64,000 nucleotides of DNA from assembly GCA_934090795.1 (NCBI GenBank), contig CAKOJQ010000006.1:12960-76959 (forward strand). The letters are read 5' to 3'. Every line of letters starts with the position of its first letter. The first letter of the stretch is position 1. The notes below the pieces were generated by a model that did no database searches, was not told the DNA's origin, and saw only the letters and a program-made list of their open reading frames with translations. Position numbers and translations under genes: made by a program. This document shows, piece by piece, positions 62,420-64,000 of this stretch. The stretch comes from an uncultured Bacilli bacterium. GTDB taxonomy: Bacteria; Bacillota_I; Bacilli_A; RF39; UBA660.

Positions 62420-62875
62420 TTGAAGAATATGAAAGAAGCAATTGAAGAAGCAAGAAAGACAATGAATTTAAATTATGGTGGCCCATTTGGTGCAATGATT
62501 ACCAAAGATAATAAAATTATCGCTATAGCATCTAATACTGTATTAAAAGATAATGATCCTACAGCACATGCTGAAATAAACGCTATTAGAAAAGCCAGTA
62601 AAGTACTTAATACTCATGATTTATCAGGGTGCATCTTGTATGCAACAGGTTATCCGTGTCCTATGTGTCTATCAGCAATAATTTGGTCTAATATTAAAGA
62701 AGTTTATTATGGAACAAATTTAAAAGAAGCAGCAGATATTGGTTTTAGAGATGAATTTATCTATGACTATATTAAAGGAAAAAACAAAGACATATTAACT
62801 CTGACAAATCTTGACCATGAAGAATGTCTAAAATTATTTAAAGAATATCAAGAAAAGAATAAAGAAATATATTAG
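62420..62875 (+). CDS. guaD: guanine deaminase (cytidine deaminase-like fold)
   Basis: The zinc-site motifs TAHAEINAIR and PCPMCLSAI and the segments YGGPFGAMITKDNKI and ADIGFRDEFIYD match Bacillus GuaD closely. It converts guanine to xanthine, opening purine recycling. TTG 62420 or ATG 62429 may start it (151 or 148 aa); the SD is weak for both. 10 bases separate it from the next gene. Confidence 0.88.
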   Translation: MKNMKEAIEEARKTMNLNYGGPFGAMITKDNKIIAIASNTVLKDNDPTAHAEINAIRKASKVLNTHDLSGCILYATGYPCPMCLSAIIWSNIKEVYYGTNLKEAADIGFRDEFIYDYIKGKNKDILTLTNLDHEECLKLFKEYQEKNKEIY

Positions 62876-62885
62876 GAGCAAATTT

Positions 62886-63671
62886 ATGAATCACACATTA
62901 GAAGAATTAAGAGAAAGTTACTATATTGCAATTAGCCGCCTAGATAATGAAGAAGATATAAAAAGTTTGTTGCCATCAAGTACCTGTGATAGTTTTGAAG
63001 AATTAATAAATATGATTATATCTAAACTAGATGATGAAATTTGTGAGTGGGAACATGAAGATTTATTAGCTGAAACTGCATCAGACAAAGAATTAGTAAA
63101 TAATGAATTAGCTATATTAAACTTAAAGAAAAGAATTTGTTTGGAAAAACTACAAGAATATAACCAAAAAAATGCATTAATAGAAGAATATGAAAAAACG
63201 CCACAAAAACATTTAATATTTGCAACAAGCAATCTAGGAAATGTATTCTTCTTAAGAGATTTAAAAGATGTATCAGAAGAGTATTTTGCAGAGATACATG
63301 ACTTGTTAAATGATTTAGAAAATAACAATGTTGATGTCATGCAAGAATCAAAAGATAAAAAATTGAATGGTTTATTATCAGATATTTTTGAAAAGAAAGC
63401 ATTTAAAATAAGAATTTCTTATCGTATGTTAAGTCCTGATACCTGTTATATAATGTCAGTGAAAATGAAAAAATCAACTAGAGATACAAAATATAACACT
63501 GAGATTGAAAATAGAAAGATAAATACCGAAAATGATTATCAAAGAGTAAAAAAAATATTACAAGATCCAAAAAGTAGAGAAGATTTAATAAATTCTAATG
63601 AAGAAATAAAGAAAGAAATTGAAAAATATATTAGAGAAAATGGAAGAGGAGGTCATCATTATGGAATCTAA
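62886..63671 (+). CDS. hypothetical protein, 261 aa
   Basis: The N-terminal half is helical and acidic. The second half has FKIRISYRMLSPDTCYIMSV, which reads like a beta-sheet of a RelE-like or other small domain, but catalytic residues are not evident. The C-terminus ends GRGGHHYGI. No family known. The last 11 bases overlap the next gene, whose SD lies inside this one. Confidence 0.65.
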   Translation: MNHTLEELRESYYIAISRLDNEEDIKSLLPSSTCDSFEELINMIISKLDDEICEWEHEDLLAETASDKELVNNELAILNLKKRICLEKLQEYNQKNALIEEYEKTPQKHLIFATSNLGNVFFLRDLKDVSEEYFAEIHDLLNDLENNNVDVMQESKDKKLNGLLSDIFEKKAFKIRISYRMLSPDTCYIMSVKMKKSTRDTKYNTEIENRKINTENDYQRVKKILQDPKSREDLINSNEEIKKEIEKYIRENGRGGHHYGI

Positions 63672-63909
63672 ATGCGATAATGAAGCTGGCTTAAAATTAA
63701 TTAATAAAACAAAATTAATGTATATAAAAGAAATAATAGACGAATTAAAAAATGATCCAGAACTAACTTTATATTTAGCTAGTGAAGAAGATTTAACTCC
63801 TGAAGATTACATAACATATACAAGTCTGCCTGATAAAAATATTGGATATTATGATAGTACCTTAAAAAAGATATATACTCTAAAAAATAATCAAAATAAA
63901 AATCATTAG
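63661..63909 (+). CDS. hypothetical small protein, 82 aa
   Basis: ATG 63661 follows GGAGG by 8 bases. The protein is acidic and helical (LMYIKEIIDELKNDPELTLY). It overlaps the 62886 gene by 11 bases, so the pair is co-translated. No family known. The stop lies 13 bases before the predicted end of an insertion sequence. Confidence 0.65.
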   Translation: MESKCDNEAGLKLINKTKLMYIKEIIDELKNDPELTLYLASEEDLTPEDYITYTSLPDKNIGYYDSTLKKIYTLKNNQNKNH

Positions 63910-63922
63910 AAATTGTTTTAAT

Positions 63923-64000
63923 GGAGTCTGTAAATAAATTTGTGTAAAGTGAAAATCCTTTCTATGGTAATATAGAAATATATAGAACCAAGGAAGGATT
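63923..64000 (+). mobile_element. probable left end of an IS256-family element (truncated by window)
   Basis: The sequence GGAGTCTGTAAATAAATTTG followed by TGTAAAGTG at 63923 resembles the terminal inverted repeat of IS256-family elements, whose ends read as a pyrimidine/purine-rich block followed by TTGTGTAAA. A GGAAGGA SD-like motif at the window end fits a transposase start just beyond. The other end is not visible. Confidence 0.55.

Overview
The window is a very AT-rich, gene-dense chromosomal segment from a low-GC Firmicute of the Bacilli, of the gut RF39/Mollicutes-relative type. Evidence for this is the conserved Bacilli blocks (rpsO-pnp, infC-rpmI-rplT, gpsB followed by rnpB, rodZ-pgsA-recA-rny, rpsB-tsf), a T-box, a CIRCE operator, an LtaS-like lipoteichoic acid synthase and strong GGAGG ribosome binding sites. 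TGA is used as a stop codon (for example at the ends of the amidase and J-domain genes) and Trp is TGG, so the code is the standard bacterial one and not the Mycoplasma code. The lineage name is an inference; no rRNA is present.

Layout. 1-350: end of a tRNA cluster (fMet partial, Asp, Phe, Pro). 412-7102: small membrane protein, M23 peptidase, glycosyltransferase plus DHH phosphoesterase, J-domain protein, zinc phospholipase-like protein and metallophosphatase. 7180-9622: a 30-residue membrane peptide and phosphoketolase. 9650-13016: an SOS-type accessory cassette (MqsA-type HTH gene interrupted by a stop, DinD, UvrX-like Y-family polymerase, YolD). 13063-16391: lipoprotein, unknown proteins and a putative methyltransferase. 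16535-21794: rpsO, pnp, infC (ATA start behind an L20-type leader), rpmI, rplT and a stand-alone GdpP-like DHH protein. 21868-24884: tRNA-Gln, T-box, small membrane gene, leuS. 24989-31112: Fic protein with a changed catalytic His, dGTPase, LTA synthase and a MATE/cytidylate-kinase-like fusion. 31192-34724: surface-protein region with a candidate diversity-generating-retroelement (DGR) target behind a G7-containing promoter. 34808-39331: small protein plus helicase with four tandem C-terminal repeats, then an amidase. 39383-50640: gpsB, rnpB, rodZ, pgsA, recA, metG, rny, rpmB, an unknown gene and dnaE. 50682-51055: candidate structured RNA. 51100-59619: acyltransferase, CIRCE-controlled clpB, and an unusual four-gene operon (unknown protein, membrane AAA+ McrB-like, DUF2357-like, membrane protein with an Asp-rich calcium-binding-type stalk). 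59687-63909: CmpB-like membrane protein, rpsB, tsf, guanine deaminase and a two-gene unknown module. The window ends in what looks like the left end of an IS256-family element.

The housekeeping genes are ordinary. Three parts deserve attention. The first is the surface protein at 31267-32670: its last 132 bases are about 48% GC by hand count, with C-ending codons and the WWLR...GGFAPAF signature of DGR variable regions. No reverse transcriptase or template repeat is visible in the window, and the promoter holds a G7 run and a LexA-box-like palindrome. The second is the four-gene operon at 54537-59619, which looks like an McrB/DUF2357 pair moved to the membrane and linked to a surface stalk with a TasA-like domain. 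The third is the set of control signals, including ATA/ATT start codons on infC and rodZ and a recurring palindrome that may mark an SOS regulon (recA, Y-family polymerase, HTH/dinD cassette, DGR target).
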